From: Marinobacter panjinensis
GTDB taxonomy: Bacteria > Pseudomonadota > Gammaproteobacteria > Pseudomonadales > Oleiphilaceae
Assembly (NCBI RefSeq): GCF_005298175.1
Contig: NZ_SZYH01000001.1
Coordinates: 744,001 to 808,000, forward strand
Direction: 5' to 3'
DNA length: 64,000 nucleotides
Within the stretch, counting starts at the first letter, position 1. Each line of letters starts with the position of its first letter. The position numbers and the translations under genes were made by a program. Below, piece by piece: positions 55,459 to 64,000 of the stretch. Below the pieces are notes generated by a model. It ran no database searches, was not told where the DNA came from, and worked only from the letters and a program-made list of their open reading frames with translations.

Positions 55459-57590
55459 GCGCTCCGTGTTCTGCGTTTTCTGCCTTTTCTGCTCAGGATA
55501 GCGATACGCCGGCCCCAGAAACTGTCGATCGGTGCCTGCCAGGCACGCTCGTGCAGCTCCGCCAGGGACTGCCTGTCACGGAACAGCTGGCTGAGTTCGC
55601 TACGGGACAATGAGTCGGGACCCGCTGTACCGCAATGCTCCACCAGCGGCACCAGCAACTCTTCCCGCTTGGCAAGGCGGACATCTCGTGCCAGTGCCTG
55701 ATGAAGCCTGTTAAGCCTTGGCCGGACCACTGCTTCCTCGACTGCTGTCAGCATGGAAGCATTTCTGCTGTCACTCCTGGCTGCACGGGCATCGTCCAGC
55801 ACCTGCACGGACTCACGTTCTTCCGGAATCACCAGCATGCCCAGCTTACGCAGCGCCTGTCCCGCGCTGACCTTGCTCAGCAAGACGGAGGTGGGGGCCG
55901 CCAGCAACAGCGGAATCGCGACCGGCAGTGACCAGAGGAAAAACATGGGGTCCAGGCTCCAGGCAAAGGCGGACCATCCAGCCGCAACCAGCATTCCGGG
56001 AAACTGGGTCACAAGTGCCTCTCGCCAGGAGGTCTCCTGTGTGCGGTTTTGCCCGGCCCAGGTCAGCGACACGTTCAGCAAGGCACCAAGAACGTATTGG
56101 CTATGGGCGATCATCCTTACTGGCGCGAGCAGCACTGAAACCACAATTTCGACCAGCACGGAGACAAATAACCGAACAACGCCGCCAAACTGCCTGGAAG
56201 TGCCGTGAATAACCGCGTCCAGAATGGCCAGGAATTTCGGAATGAACAACAGCGACAGGGTGCTTAACGCAAGGCCCAGTGCCCATTCCGGTCGCCATTC
56301 AGGCCAGAGTGGGAACAGCCCCTGATGTCCCTCCGGGAAGTAATCGATGCTGGCCACGGTCATCTGCACCGCTTCCACGGTGGTGAGAATCAGGAACCCC
56401 AGCCACAGGGGCGAGGCCATATAGGCCATGACGCCGTTTAACAGGGCCATCCTGTGGGCCAGGCGAAGCCGGCGCCCGAACAGCAGAATCCACAGGTGCT
56501 GCAGATTGCCACGGGACCAGCGGTTGTCTCGGGACAGTTCGTCCGACAGCGTTGGCGGAGACTCTTCGAAACTGTTGCTCAGACCAGGCTCCAGCCAGAC
56601 TTCGTAACCGGCTCTACCCATGTAGGCTGCCTCCACAAAGTCGTGGCTCATGATAGGACCGCGGAACAGACCAAACCCGCGCAGCTTGCGCAGGCCGCAA
56701 TGAGCCATAAAGGGTTTGATGCGGATAATGGCGTTGTGCCCCCAGAAAGCGGCATCACCCATCTGGATGGCGGCAAGGCCAGTGGCAAACAGGGCGGAAT
56801 AGAGCCGGTTGGAAAACTGCTGTACCCGGGCAAACAGGGATTCACCGTTGATGAGGGAGGGCGCCGTCTGCAGTATGCCGACGTTCGGCTCCCGCTCCAT
56901 CAGTTGCACCATGCGCACGATGGTGTCTGCACTGAGCAGACTGTCGGCATCAAGGACCACCATGTAGCGATAACGGCGACCCCAGCGGCGCAGGAAGTCC
57001 GCCACATTGCCGCTCTTGAAGTTGAGGTTCACCCGCCGGCGCCGATAGAACAAACGGCCTTCGGCCCCGAGTTCCTGGCACAGGCGATACCAGGTAGCCT
57101 GCTCTTCGAGCCAGACATTCGGGTCCCGGCTGTCGGAAAGAATATGGAATTCGAACTGGTCCAGATGGCCGGAGCGTTCAAGATCCCGGTACACTGCTTT
57201 GAGCCCACTGAGTGTCCAGTACACGGGCTCGTGATAGACCGGCATGATAATGGCCGTTCTGGCCAACGGCGTGGCTTCCAGCGCCTCTCCTTCATACCGC
57301 TTCAACAGGCTGTAGCGGTCGCCTCCGACCAGCCTTAACACAAAACCGAGGACTGCCGTCCAGAAGCCCACTGCAATCCACATGTACAGCAGGGCAAACA
57401 GCACCAGGAGCCCCAGCTCCACCAGAGTGCCACCGTGATATGGCAGAACCCAGAGCAGAAAGTAGCAGGCGACCAGCGTCTGCCCCACCACAAAGACGGT
57501 CATCAGAAAACGCCTGATTGTGGCGACTCTACGCCAGCCTCCGGAACGTCTCCGAGCCAATGTATCTGCTGCGTCGTCCATGTCAGTCAT
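55455..57590 (-). CDS. opgH: periplasmic glucan glucosyltransferase
   Basis: A 711-residue membrane glucosyltransferase. It has two N-terminal segments, the GT2 catalytic domain (MPVYHEPVYWTLSGLKAVY, VVLDADSLLSADT, GHNAIIRIKPF, LSRDNRWSRGNLQHLW) and about five or six C-terminal segments with a cytoplasmic tail. It polymerises beta-1,2-glucan from UDP-glucose and moves it to the periplasm. It overlaps the small gene upstream by 8 bases and opgD by 4. UDP-glucose would come from the GalU encoded at the right end. Confidence 0.94.
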   Translation of the reverse strand: MTDMDDAADTLARRRSGGWRRVATIRRFLMTVFVVGQTLVACYFLLWVLPYHGGTLVELGLLVLFALLYMWIAVGFWTAVLGFVLRLVGGDRYSLLKRYEGEALEATPLARTAIIMPVYHEPVYWTLSGLKAVYRDLERSGHLDQFEFHILSDSRDPNVWLEEQATWYRLCQELGAEGRLFYRRRRVNLNFKSGNVADFLRRWGRRYRYMVVLDADSLLSADTIVRMVQLMEREPNVGILQTAPSLINGESLFARVQQFSNRLYSALFATGLAAIQMGDAAFWGHNAIIRIKPFMAHCGLRKLRGFGLFRGPIMSHDFVEAAYMGRAGYEVWLEPGLSNSFEESPPTLSDELSRDNRWSRGNLQHLWILLFGRRLRLAHRMALLNGVMAYMASPLWLGFLILTTVEAVQMTVASIDYFPEGHQGLFPLWPEWRPEWALGLALSTLSLLFIPKFLAILDAVIHGTSRQFGGVVRLFVSVLVEIVVSVLLAPVRMIAHSQYVLGALLNVSLTWAGQNRTQETSWREALVTQFPGMLVAAGWSAFAWSLDPMFFLWSLPVAIPLLLAAPTSVLLSKVSAGQALRKLGMLVIPEERESVQVLDDARAARSDSRNASMLTAVEEAVVRPRLNRLHQALARDVRLAKREELLVPLVEHCGTAGPDSLSRSELSQLFRDRQSLAELHERAWQAPIDSFWGRRIAILSRKGRKRRTRSA

Positions 57591-57849
57591 AACCGATGCA
57601 TCCGCGCTTCAACGGTGGGCTGGCTTTCGGAATGCTTTCACAGGGGAGTTCGAAATAATCGGGAATGCTGGCAACACAGCGGGCAGGCAGGTCGGGGCTG
57701 GCATTTTCGGCAAGTGCTGACTCCACAAGTCGGAGCGCCTGCCTGCAGGTGTCCGCTGTCAGCACAACACCGTCATCACCCAGGTAGGCCAGCACCCTTT
57801 CCAGCGCCTGCTGGCAAAGGATTTCCGGCATGTTCAGGGCGCTGGTCAT
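57583..57849 (-). CDS. small conserved-looking protein within the opg operon
   Basis: An 88-residue protein of unknown function. It has a helix-rich sequence with two cysteines in ILCQQALERVL and TCRQALRLVE, and a third and fourth in ARCVASIPDYFELPCE. Its ATG overlaps the opgG stop (ATGA, 57846-57849) and its end overlaps the opgH start by 8 bases, so it is very probably translated. It has no signal peptide or membrane segment. A role in glucan synthesis control is only suggested by position. Confidence 0.65.
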   Translation of the reverse strand: MTSALNMPEILCQQALERVLAYLGDDGVVLTADTCRQALRLVESALAENASPDLPARCVASIPDYFELPCESIPKASPPLKRGCIGYD

Positions 57850-59396
57850 GACCCACCCTGTCGGATCCTGGCAGCCTCCGATAACGAATAGGTCCAGACT
57901 TCCGTCAGCGGCTTGTCGTCCAGCAGCAACTGGCCGCGTAGAATCGTATCCGTTCCTTTGCCGGGCCGCACCAGCATCGACAGCCGCCAGTTGTTGTCAG
58001 CCTCGATGAATTCCACATAATGCTCGAGGACTTCAGCCCCGTCGCCACCGCTTCCTATACTGGCGTTGCCAACCACCGCAGCATCCGCCTTGAGTGCATC
58101 CAGCGGCCCGCCAGCAAAATCGACAATGATGCGGAAGGCATTCGCGGCATCACCACCTCCGGTGCGGTCGCCATCCCCCATAAAGGTGTTTACCGCACGC
58201 CCGGTCTCCTGGCCTGCCACATCTTTGCCACCGAAACTGAGCGTATAGTCCAGTTTACGGTGCTCTCCCTTGCTCGCACCTCCCTTCGGTTTCCAGAATG
58301 CGACTACGTTGTCGTTTGTTTCCGAATCCGTGGGAATCTCTACCAGCACCACTTCGCCGTCGGACCAGCCTGGCCGGGGAGAGACCCAGGCGCTGGGGCG
58401 CAAATCGTATCGGGCTTCTGCATCTTCAAACTGGTGGAAGGCGGTGTCTCTCTGGATCAGGCCAAAACCGCCAAGGCGGTTGATCTGCAGGTAACTGAGT
58501 TTGAGGCGGGAAGGATTCACCAGTGGTCGCCACAACCACTCGTCAGTGCCTGCGTCGTGAATCAGCAGACCATCCGAATCATGAACCTGCGGCCGCCACT
58601 CTCCCACCGGCCGCACGGTGTTCTCGCCGTAGTAGAACATGGAGGTAAGTGGCGCCAGGCCCGGCTGCTCCACATCTGAACGGAAAAACAGTTCGGCACT
58701 GACATCCACCCGCGTGGTCGGCCCCGGCTGTATATCGAAGCGGTAGGCGCCGGCGACACTGGGGCCGTTCAGCAACCCGTAAACCCTTACACGATCACTG
58801 CTACCGCCGGGACGCTCAAGCCAGAACTCAATAAAGGAAGGAAACTCTTCACCAGAGGGAAGGCCGGTGTTCAAGGCAATGCCTCTGGCCGACAGCCCGA
58901 AACTGTTATCCGCGCCTACGCCCCGGAAGTAACTTGCTCCGGCAAAAACCAGAAACTGATTCTGCTCGGTTCCCTCACCAAGGGGGTAAGTCAGCTTGAA
59001 GCCGGCATGGCCAAGATCGGGGGGAATTCGTTTGGCAAGGTCATCGGGGAAGCTGAAGGCAGTCTTGTCAAAAGTGATGGGGCGAACACCGGTGGCGTCA
59101 ATCTCGTTGAGCTTTACCGTGTGGGTATAGAAATTTCCCGGTGGCACCATCATGACCCGGAAAAGGGAAAGACCTTCCCGCCAGAGGCTGGCCTCCGGAT
59201 TGAATCGAATCGACTGATAGTCCTGGTAATCCAGGTCCCGGAGGAATCCCGGCACTTCCGGTGGCTTCTCATACTTTTTTTCGGCCAGGGCCCTGGCCTT
59301 GTCGACCACTTCTCCGAACTCTAAAGCCTGAGCCGGAATGGTGTAGAGAAAAAACGCCAATATAAGCAGCGTTAGCAATCCTGTCCCTGAGCGCAT
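57846..59396 (-). CDS. opgG: periplasmic glucan biosynthesis protein G
   Basis: A 516-residue OpgG/MdoG family protein with a Sec signal peptide (LLTLLILAFFLYTIPAQA). It has YQSIRFNPEASLW near residue 59, ASYFRGVGADNSFGLSARG near residue 150 and EEFPSFIEFWLERP near residue 178. It acts in the periplasm in backbone synthesis or release of the glucan. It is followed without gap by the 88-residue gene and opgH. Confidence 0.92.
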   Translation of the reverse strand: MRSGTGLLTLLILAFFLYTIPAQALEFGEVVDKARALAEKKYEKPPEVPGFLRDLDYQDYQSIRFNPEASLWREGLSLFRVMMVPPGNFYTHTVKLNEIDATGVRPITFDKTAFSFPDDLAKRIPPDLGHAGFKLTYPLGEGTEQNQFLVFAGASYFRGVGADNSFGLSARGIALNTGLPSGEEFPSFIEFWLERPGGSSDRVRVYGLLNGPSVAGAYRFDIQPGPTTRVDVSAELFFRSDVEQPGLAPLTSMFYYGENTVRPVGEWRPQVHDSDGLLIHDAGTDEWLWRPLVNPSRLKLSYLQINRLGGFGLIQRDTAFHQFEDAEARYDLRPSAWVSPRPGWSDGEVVLVEIPTDSETNDNVVAFWKPKGGASKGEHRKLDYTLSFGGKDVAGQETGRAVNTFMGDGDRTGGGDAANAFRIIVDFAGGPLDALKADAAVVGNASIGSGGDGAEVLEHYVEFIEADNNWRLSMLVRPGKGTDTILRGQLLLDDKPLTEVWTYSLSEAARIRQGGS

Positions 59397-59487
59397 GGTT
59401 CTCCGACCTCAATTCCGTCCCTTAGAACCACTAATGTAGCACCTGCGGCCGAAACTTACTCAAGTGACAAGTTTGTAAGGCTCGGGA

Positions 59488-60663
59488 TCAGATCCCCATG
59501 GACAGCGAGAACCGCACGTCCGGATGGTCGGGCATTGTCATGGCCGTGCTTGACGTTCGAATCATCCGGCCCACGCTGACGTTGGCGGTGAAAGCGCGGC
59601 CCTGCATCTTCAATGAGACCTGGCCCGCACTGGCCGTACCGTGCCGGTTTGCCTGGGCCACTGAATAGGGAACCCAGCCCTGCAGCACAGCAAAGTTTAC
59701 ACTGGACAGTACGCCATCGACGAAGGGCATCGGCCAGGCGGGGCTGGCGGTATCCAGCCGAAGCCAACCACCCCGGACCACGGAAAGTGACTGACCGTTG
59801 AAACCGGTGAGCATGGACGGGCCAGCAACTGTGATGTACTCGGAGGCCGGAAGGTCTTCATTTGCAAACTGGTACCGGCCTTTGACCCGCCAGTTCCACT
59901 GGAACAGTTCATGCTCCACGGAGGCAGACATGGCTACCTTGTAGAAGTCTCCTTCTTCGGTTTGATCGTCATGCATCGGGTAGTCGGTTGCCTGGAATTC
60001 ACGACCGCTCAACGCCAGCATATTGGTGTTGGCGACTATTCCGCCCCAAAGTTCATGACCACCACGCGCTTCCAGGCCCAGGGTCGAAAGCTGGTAACGG
60101 GATTCGGAGACCAGGCTGTTTTCCCGGAACGATACACTGTCGCGCCCCCGGTGCTGTGCGATGCCGCCAAACGCCATTCCAAACCTGGAAAACAGTGGGC
60201 GGCTCACGCCGAGCCCCATCACACGGGACTCACCACTGGCGTTAAAGCGGCGGTCACCATTGCTTACCGCATGTTCGTAGCGGGATCTACCCGCTTCAAT
60301 CCGCAAACGGTTGGCCCCCGCCGGGAAACGGTAGCGGAAGGATGCACCACTGGAGTCGGTATCATTCTTGTAGGATCGGGCATCGCGGTAGTCGAATCCG
60401 ATGGCGTCGCTCTTGCCGACCAGTCTGTCCGCTGCAACGCCTACTGCGCCATTGATGCCATCACTGTTCAGCGCTGTCTTGCCGGAAAACTTCAGCCGCG
60501 ACCGCAACCAGTGTTCGCGCTCTTCCTTGAAAGCGTCCGCACTGCCGGCGAAGTTACCGGAATAAGGCTGCCACCCATTACGGAGCCAGGCGCCGTTTTC
60601 TTGGCCGTAGAGAGGTTGGCTGACAACACACCACAGCAGTGCAATCAACAGGGATAATTTCAA
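59488..60663 (-). CDS. outer membrane beta-barrel protein, TpsB/FhaC-like barrel without POTRA
   Basis: A 391-residue protein with a signal peptide (LSLLIALLWCVVSQPLYG) and a strand-rich body of barrel type. Residues near 275 (EYITVAGPSMLTGFNGQSLS) resemble the conserved barrel segment of two-partner secretion transporters, and the end RFSLSMGI has a hydrophobic, strand-like terminus. No POTRA domains are visible, so it is shorter than FhaC. It starts the leftward opg operon (91 bases before opgG) and could release or anchor glucan; this role is an inference from position. Confidence 0.6.
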   Translation of the reverse strand: MKLSLLIALLWCVVSQPLYGQENGAWLRNGWQPYSGNFAGSADAFKEEREHWLRSRLKFSGKTALNSDGINGAVGVAADRLVGKSDAIGFDYRDARSYKNDTDSSGASFRYRFPAGANRLRIEAGRSRYEHAVSNGDRRFNASGESRVMGLGVSRPLFSRFGMAFGGIAQHRGRDSVSFRENSLVSESRYQLSTLGLEARGGHELWGGIVANTNMLALSGREFQATDYPMHDDQTEEGDFYKVAMSASVEHELFQWNWRVKGRYQFANEDLPASEYITVAGPSMLTGFNGQSLSVVRGGWLRLDTASPAWPMPFVDGVLSSVNFAVLQGWVPYSVAQANRHGTASAGQVSLKMQGRAFTANVSVGRMIRTSSTAMTMPDHPDVRFSLSMGI

Positions 60664-61031
60664 GGGTTAGGGTCCTGACAGATAGCCCCGGCCAAAACAT
60701 GAAAGGAAAGCCGGTTATTCTAAAGAATTTTTCATGTGGGGGAATGTATTGCATCAGGAAGGATAAATCCAGCGGCTGTTGCCAAACTTTACAAACAAAA
60801 TGTGTCAATAATACAGTCAGTTACAGCGCTAACTGAAAGTTTTTTCTATGCAAATCAACAAGCAATACCAAAGGGGAACCAGGTCCCCTTTTTACCAATC
60901 TCTACATTTCAGTACCGGGACCTCCATTTAGAGCAACAACTTGGTTACACTTGGCATACTTCGTGAGTCAGCCTTCAAGGATGACTGACTTACAACAGGC
61001 CGTGACCCACGCGAATATAAGGACGAACGTT
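60664..61031. other. divergent intergenic region upstream of galU, with two hairpins
   Basis: This 368-base spacer should hold the promoters for the barrel gene and galU. It contains CAGTTA-CAGCGC-TAACTG (60818-60835) followed by a T run, and the hairpin at 60871-60892 listed separately. Neither lies at the end of a recognised gene. Confidence 0.5.
60871..60892 (+). terminator. orphan terminator-like hairpin before galU
   Basis: Arms AAAGGGGA and TCCCCTTT with loop ACCAGG, followed by more T on the + strand. It is 140 bases before the galU start and no gene ends here. It may be an attenuator of galU or the end of a small RNA. Confidence 0.5.
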
Positions 61032-61868
61032 ATGATCAAGAAGTGTCTCTTCCCTGTTGCCGGATACGGAACCCGTTTTCTTCCGGCCACCAAGGCCATG
61101 CCGAAGGAGATTCTGCCGATTGTGAACAAGCCTCTTGTGCAGTACGGGGTGGAAGAAGCCGCCGAAGCCGGCGTTCACGAATTCGGTTTCGTTACCGGCC
61201 GGGGCAAACGAGCCATAGAAGACCACTTCGACATCAGCTACGAGCTGGAGCACCAGATTGCCGGGTCGGGCAAGGAAGACCTGCTCACCTCCATCCGCGA
61301 TCTGATTGATCACAATTCTTTCGCTTTTACCCGCCAGAACGAAATGAAGGGTCTTGGTCACGCCATCCTGACCGGCCGCAACCTTGTGGGTGACAGTCCG
61401 TTCGCCGTAGTGCTGGCTGACGACTTCTGCGTGGCGGCCAGTGACGGAGAAGGCGTACTTTCCCAGATGGTCAAGCTCTACAACCAGTTCCGCTGCTCGA
61501 TTGTGGCCATTGAGGAAGTGCCGGAGGACGAAACCCACAAGTACGGTGTGATTGCCGGCGAGTCCATGAAAGATGGCCTGTATCGCATAACCGATATGGT
61601 TGAAAAACCTGCACCTGAGGATGCCCCCAGTAACCTGGCGATTATCGGCCGCTACATCCTCACGCCGGATATTTTCGATATCATCGAGCGCACGCCTGCG
61701 GGCAAGAACGGTGAGGTTCAGATTACCGACGCGCTGCTGGAACAGGCCAAGAATGGTTGCGTGCTGGCCTACAAATTCAAGGGTCGTCGTTTTGACTGCG
61801 GTAGCATCGACGGCTTTGTGGAAGCGACGAACTACGTCTACGAAAATATCTACAAGAAAGGCAAGTAA
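61032..61868 (+). CDS. galU: UTP-glucose-1-phosphate uridylyltransferase
   Basis: A 278-residue nucleotidyltransferase. It starts MIKKCLFPVAGYGTRFLPAT (G-x-G-T-R-x-x-P-x-T-K motif), with ILPIVNKPLVQYGVEEA, GLGHAILTGRN and VVLADDFCV (catalytic Asp). It makes UDP-glucose for OpgH glucans and the EPS. The ATG at 61032 with AAGGA 9 bases upstream is chosen; the frame opens at 60951 but those residues are not conserved in the family. It ends 11 bases before the convergent HTH gene. Confidence 0.95.
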   Translation: MIKKCLFPVAGYGTRFLPATKAMPKEILPIVNKPLVQYGVEEAAEAGVHEFGFVTGRGKRAIEDHFDISYELEHQIAGSGKEDLLTSIRDLIDHNSFAFTRQNEMKGLGHAILTGRNLVGDSPFAVVLADDFCVAASDGEGVLSQMVKLYNQFRCSIVAIEEVPEDETHKYGVIAGESMKDGLYRITDMVEKPAPEDAPSNLAIIGRYILTPDIFDIIERTPAGKNGEVQITDALLEQAKNGCVLAYKFKGRRFDCGSIDGFVEATNYVYENIYKKGK

Positions 61869-61879
61869 GGGGCAGCGGG

Positions 61880-62296
61880 TTATCTGCCCAGTATCTGCAG
61901 AATCATGCGCCGGTTTTCGTCAGAGGTTTTCCGGAACCGGCGCAGCAGTTCCACCTCTTCTTCCGAAAGCTGTAGCCGGCTGATTTCCTGTTCCAGTTCC
62001 TTCAGCGCTGCCGACAGGCCATCCCCCTGGCTGAAAGCCAGGCCTGGCAGTTCGAGTTGCTCGGTGTCGCCGGAGTCATCCAGATCCAGCAGGTCTTCCA
62101 TTGGGGTTTCCGTCTTGATACAGAGGTCGAGCAGTTCGGTCACGCCCGGGTATCCGCGTTGCCTGGCATCCGTTGCTTCCCAGCCAACAACTCTGGCCTC
62201 GTCGACACCACACATCTGAGCCACATCCCAACGGGACAGCTGCCCGGCTTCCCGAATCTGCCGCAAGCGGCGGTTGAAGGTTTGCAGGTACCGCAT
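61880..62296 (-). CDS. helix-turn-helix DNA-binding protein
   Basis: A 138-residue protein with an N-terminal HTH of Xre type (residues about 7-60: LRQIREAGQLSRWDVAQMCG then VDEARVVGWEA) and a C-terminal coiled coil rich in Glu and Leu (about 95-135). Its targets are unknown. It converges with galU, with 11 bases between stops, and diverges from the RibD-C gene across 101 bases. Confidence 0.75.
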   Translation of the reverse strand: MRYLQTFNRRLRQIREAGQLSRWDVAQMCGVDEARVVGWEATDARQRGYPGVTELLDLCIKTETPMEDLLDLDDSGDTEQLELPGLAFSQGDGLSAALKELEQEISRLQLSEEEVELLRRFRKTSDENRRMILQILGR

Positions 62297-62397
62297 AAGA
62301 ACTGCTCTCTGCCGGGTTTCTGGAGGCTTAATTACGCTTTTTGTGAATCAAACCGGAAATGTAACGTACATATAGCTTTACACACAATCTGCCTATA

Positions 62398-63306
62398 ATG
62401 AATCCACCAGCAATGGAATTACTCGGTATGGCGGCACAGATACTCGACAAGAACACGGCCTGGGCGTTGATACTGGAGGCAGTGAACCGCAGTAACGTGA
62501 CACTGTCGTTACCGGGCAGTGATACCCCGGCACTGGAGCTTTGGGGTGATGGTGACTGGCAACTGCGGCTTCACGCCGATGCAGATGCGCGGGCCCTGCT
62601 GTCGGTTTTCCTGCCCCTGTGCTGTCCGCTGTCGAGAGAAGCCCCGTCCCGGGTCATTGGGCAGATGGGCCAAAGCCTGGATGGCCGCATCGCTACCGTC
62701 ACTGGTGCTTCCAGGTTTATTAATGGAAACGACGGCATTACCCACCTGCACCGCCTTAGAGCCGTATCGGAAGCCGTGATTGTGGGCGCCGGCACCGCCG
62801 CCACCGATAATCCCCGGCTTACCGTTCGCAAAGCACCGGGCATCAATCCCGTACGGGTGGTGATTGATCGCAACCGGCGGGTACCGGAAGACCACCACCT
62901 GTTCAGTGACGAAGCATCCCCTACCCTGCGGTTGGTTGCCGGTGAGTATCAGCCCGGGAACAAACTGACACCGCGGCAAGGCGTCACTGAAGTACCCTGC
63001 CTCGGGACGGCAGAAACCACAGACCCAGCTCACATATTGGCGGTGTTGGCGGACTTCGGGTTGCGCAAGCTTTTTGTGGAGGGCGGCGGGCTGACGGTCT
63101 CTGAGTTCCTCAACGCGGGCCTGCTGGACCGGCTGCATGTGATGGTTGCCCCGATGATCATAGGCAGCGGCCGTCCCGCTTTTTCATTGCCGGAGATCAG
63201 CCACCTTGACAGCGCCCTGCGCCCAAGGGCCCAGATGATGGACCTGGGCACTGACATGCTGTTTGACCTGGATTTCAGCCAGCGGGCCGACGGCCACGGA
63301 CGATAA
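62398..63306 (+). CDS. RibD C-terminal/dihydrofolate-reductase-like reductase
   Basis: A protein of up to 302 residues with a RibD_C-type reductase domain from about residue 95: GQMGQSLDGRIATVTGASRF, AVIVGAGTAATDNPRLTV, LFVEGGGLTVSEFLNAGLLD and the MVAPMIIGSGRPAF end. It likely reduces a pteridine- or pyrimidine-like substrate with NADPH. The first 90 residues are not recognised. The start is uncertain: the first ATG lies within a TATAAT-like sequence, so 62413 or 62428 are possible, and none has a clear ribosome site. Confidence 0.8.
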   Translation: MNPPAMELLGMAAQILDKNTAWALILEAVNRSNVTLSLPGSDTPALELWGDGDWQLRLHADADARALLSVFLPLCCPLSREAPSRVIGQMGQSLDGRIATVTGASRFINGNDGITHLHRLRAVSEAVIVGAGTAATDNPRLTVRKAPGINPVRVVIDRNRRVPEDHHLFSDEASPTLRLVAGEYQPGNKLTPRQGVTEVPCLGTAETTDPAHILAVLADFGLRKLFVEGGGLTVSEFLNAGLLDRLHVMVAPMIIGSGRPAFSLPEISHLDSALRPRAQMMDLGTDMLFDLDFSQRADGHGR

Positions 63307-64000
63307 ACAGTACGCCGGGCAAGCTCGAAACCAGTACCGCCAGCCCGTAGCCCACGCTCAGCGCTACTCCCTGCTCCGGTGGCAGTCCCGCCAACGGCCA
63401 TAACAACGCAGCGGCGCCTTCACGCACACCCCAGCCCGCCACGCTGACAGGAACAGCCATGGCCAGTAATAACAGGCTGCACAGCGCCATCAGAACCAGC
63501 ACCTCCAACGGTCCGTTCAAGTACCCCGCCGCCAGAGCCAGCAGCGCGAACACACCCAGATAGGTCGCTACAACCAGGGCAGAAGAGGACAATTGCACCA
63601 CGATCGCCGGCCAGCTCAGTAGCGCCAGGCGAATATCCCGACGCAAGGCATGGACGTACCCTCTGCCCGGTGCCCAGAACCGGCCCACCACGCCCAGTGC
63701 GATCATCACGACAGCCACTACGGCCACCGCAACCCCACCCAGATCGGCAACGACACCAGCAGCCTGTCCCTGGTGCATTGCAAGCCAGGTGCCCAGGCCA
63801 AGAGCAACAGAGATCATCACCACCTGGCCGGAAAGTCGCTCGATCATCACCGCGTGGACCGCCCCCAGTCGCGCCCCGGAGTCCAGGCTATGGCGCCAGG
63901 CACGATTAACATCTCCGAGTACACCGCCCGGAAGAACCTGATTGAGAAAAGTCGCCAGATAATACTCTCGCACCGCCACCACAAATGGCAGGAGGATGGC
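63275..64000 (-). CDS. YbhN/UPF0104-type lysylphosphatidylglycerol synthase-like membrane protein, 5' end cut by window edge
   Basis: The frame remains open through the right edge of the window, so the N-terminus is missing. The visible 242 residues have about six membrane segments and, near the start, YYLATFLNQVLPGGVLGDVNRAWRH-type residues (the LPG-GDV-R signature) followed by ERLSGQVVM. Such proteins are membrane components with flippase-like or aminoacyl-lipid roles. Its 3' end overlaps the end of the RibD-C gene by 32 bases on the opposite strand. Confidence 0.83.
   Translation of the reverse strand, partial: AILLPFVVAVREYYLATFLNQVLPGGVLGDVNRAWRHSLDSGARLGAVHAVMIERLSGQVVMISVALGLGTWLAMHQGQAAGVVADLGGVAVAVVAVVMIALGVVGRFWAPGRGYVHALRRDIRLALLSWPAIVVQLSSSALVVATYLGVFALLALAAGYLNGPLEVLVLMALCSLLLLAMAVPVSVAGWGVREGAAALLWPLAGLPPEQGVALSVGYGLAVLVSSLPGVLFIVRGRRPAG

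Noticed and set aside
63275..63982. Complete gene starting at a GTG at 63982
   Set aside because: The frame continues through the window edge with hydrophobic residues typical of the family, so the true start lies outside.
1..64000. Exosortase (xrtA) and prsK/prsR genes
   Set aside because: Looked for among the membrane and regulatory genes; none of the multi-span proteins has the exosortase pattern and no sensor kinase or sigma-54 activator is present.

Overview
The window reads as chromosomal DNA of a marine gammaproteobacterium, most likely Marinobacter or a close relative (inference from gene content: an AcnD/PrpF-type 2-methylcitrate pathway, an opgGHD locus, an exosortase-A type exopolysaccharide locus, and short TGTCGGATTA...TAATCCGAC palindromes). 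No tRNA, rRNA, CRISPR array or intact insertion sequence was seen.

Positions 1-37.3 kb hold one very long leftward exopolysaccharide (EPS) cluster of the XrtA/PEP-CTERM type. It opens at the right with the conserved core: initiating sugar transferase, export lipoprotein, chain-length protein, tyrosine-kinase-like ATPase, a beta-barrel protein, GtrA, a GtrB-like transferase, a GT39-like membrane transferase, and the XrtA-type deacetylase. It continues into a variable, partly A+T-rich cassette: many glycosyltransferases, a CapK-like adenylating enzyme, three ATP-grasp proteins, several GNAT or FemAB/CelD-like acyltransferases, an O-antigen ligase, a flippase, a glutamine-dependent asparagine-synthase-like amidotransferase and two more deacetylases. 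A single rightward gene (QueC-like PP-loop protein) interrupts it. Many genes overlap by 4 bases, as in an operon. The exosortase itself and its two-component regulators are not in the window.

Positions 37.5-52.7 kb hold the propionate (2-methylcitrate) genes: a GntR regulator, prpB, prpC, acnD and prpF run leftward, and prpD lies about 6 kb further on. Between prpF and prpD sits a block with two tandem THxN-family PEP-CTERM proteins, an exosortase-associated acyltransferase and an FAD oxidoreductase. A third, apparently frameshifted PEP-CTERM-like gene lies between prpD and the EPS operon. All three PEP-CTERM-type genes have a sigma-54 (-24/-12) promoter motif 50-72 bases upstream of the start codon. 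REP-like palindromes fill the spacers of the prp operon.

Positions 52.7-60.7 kb carry an AI-2E family membrane protein and an osmoregulated periplasmic glucan locus (opgD, opgH, a small overlapping gene, opgG) headed by an outer-membrane barrel gene. The right end has galU (UDP-glucose supply for both glucans and EPS), a small HTH protein, a RibD-C reductase and a truncated YbhN-like membrane protein.
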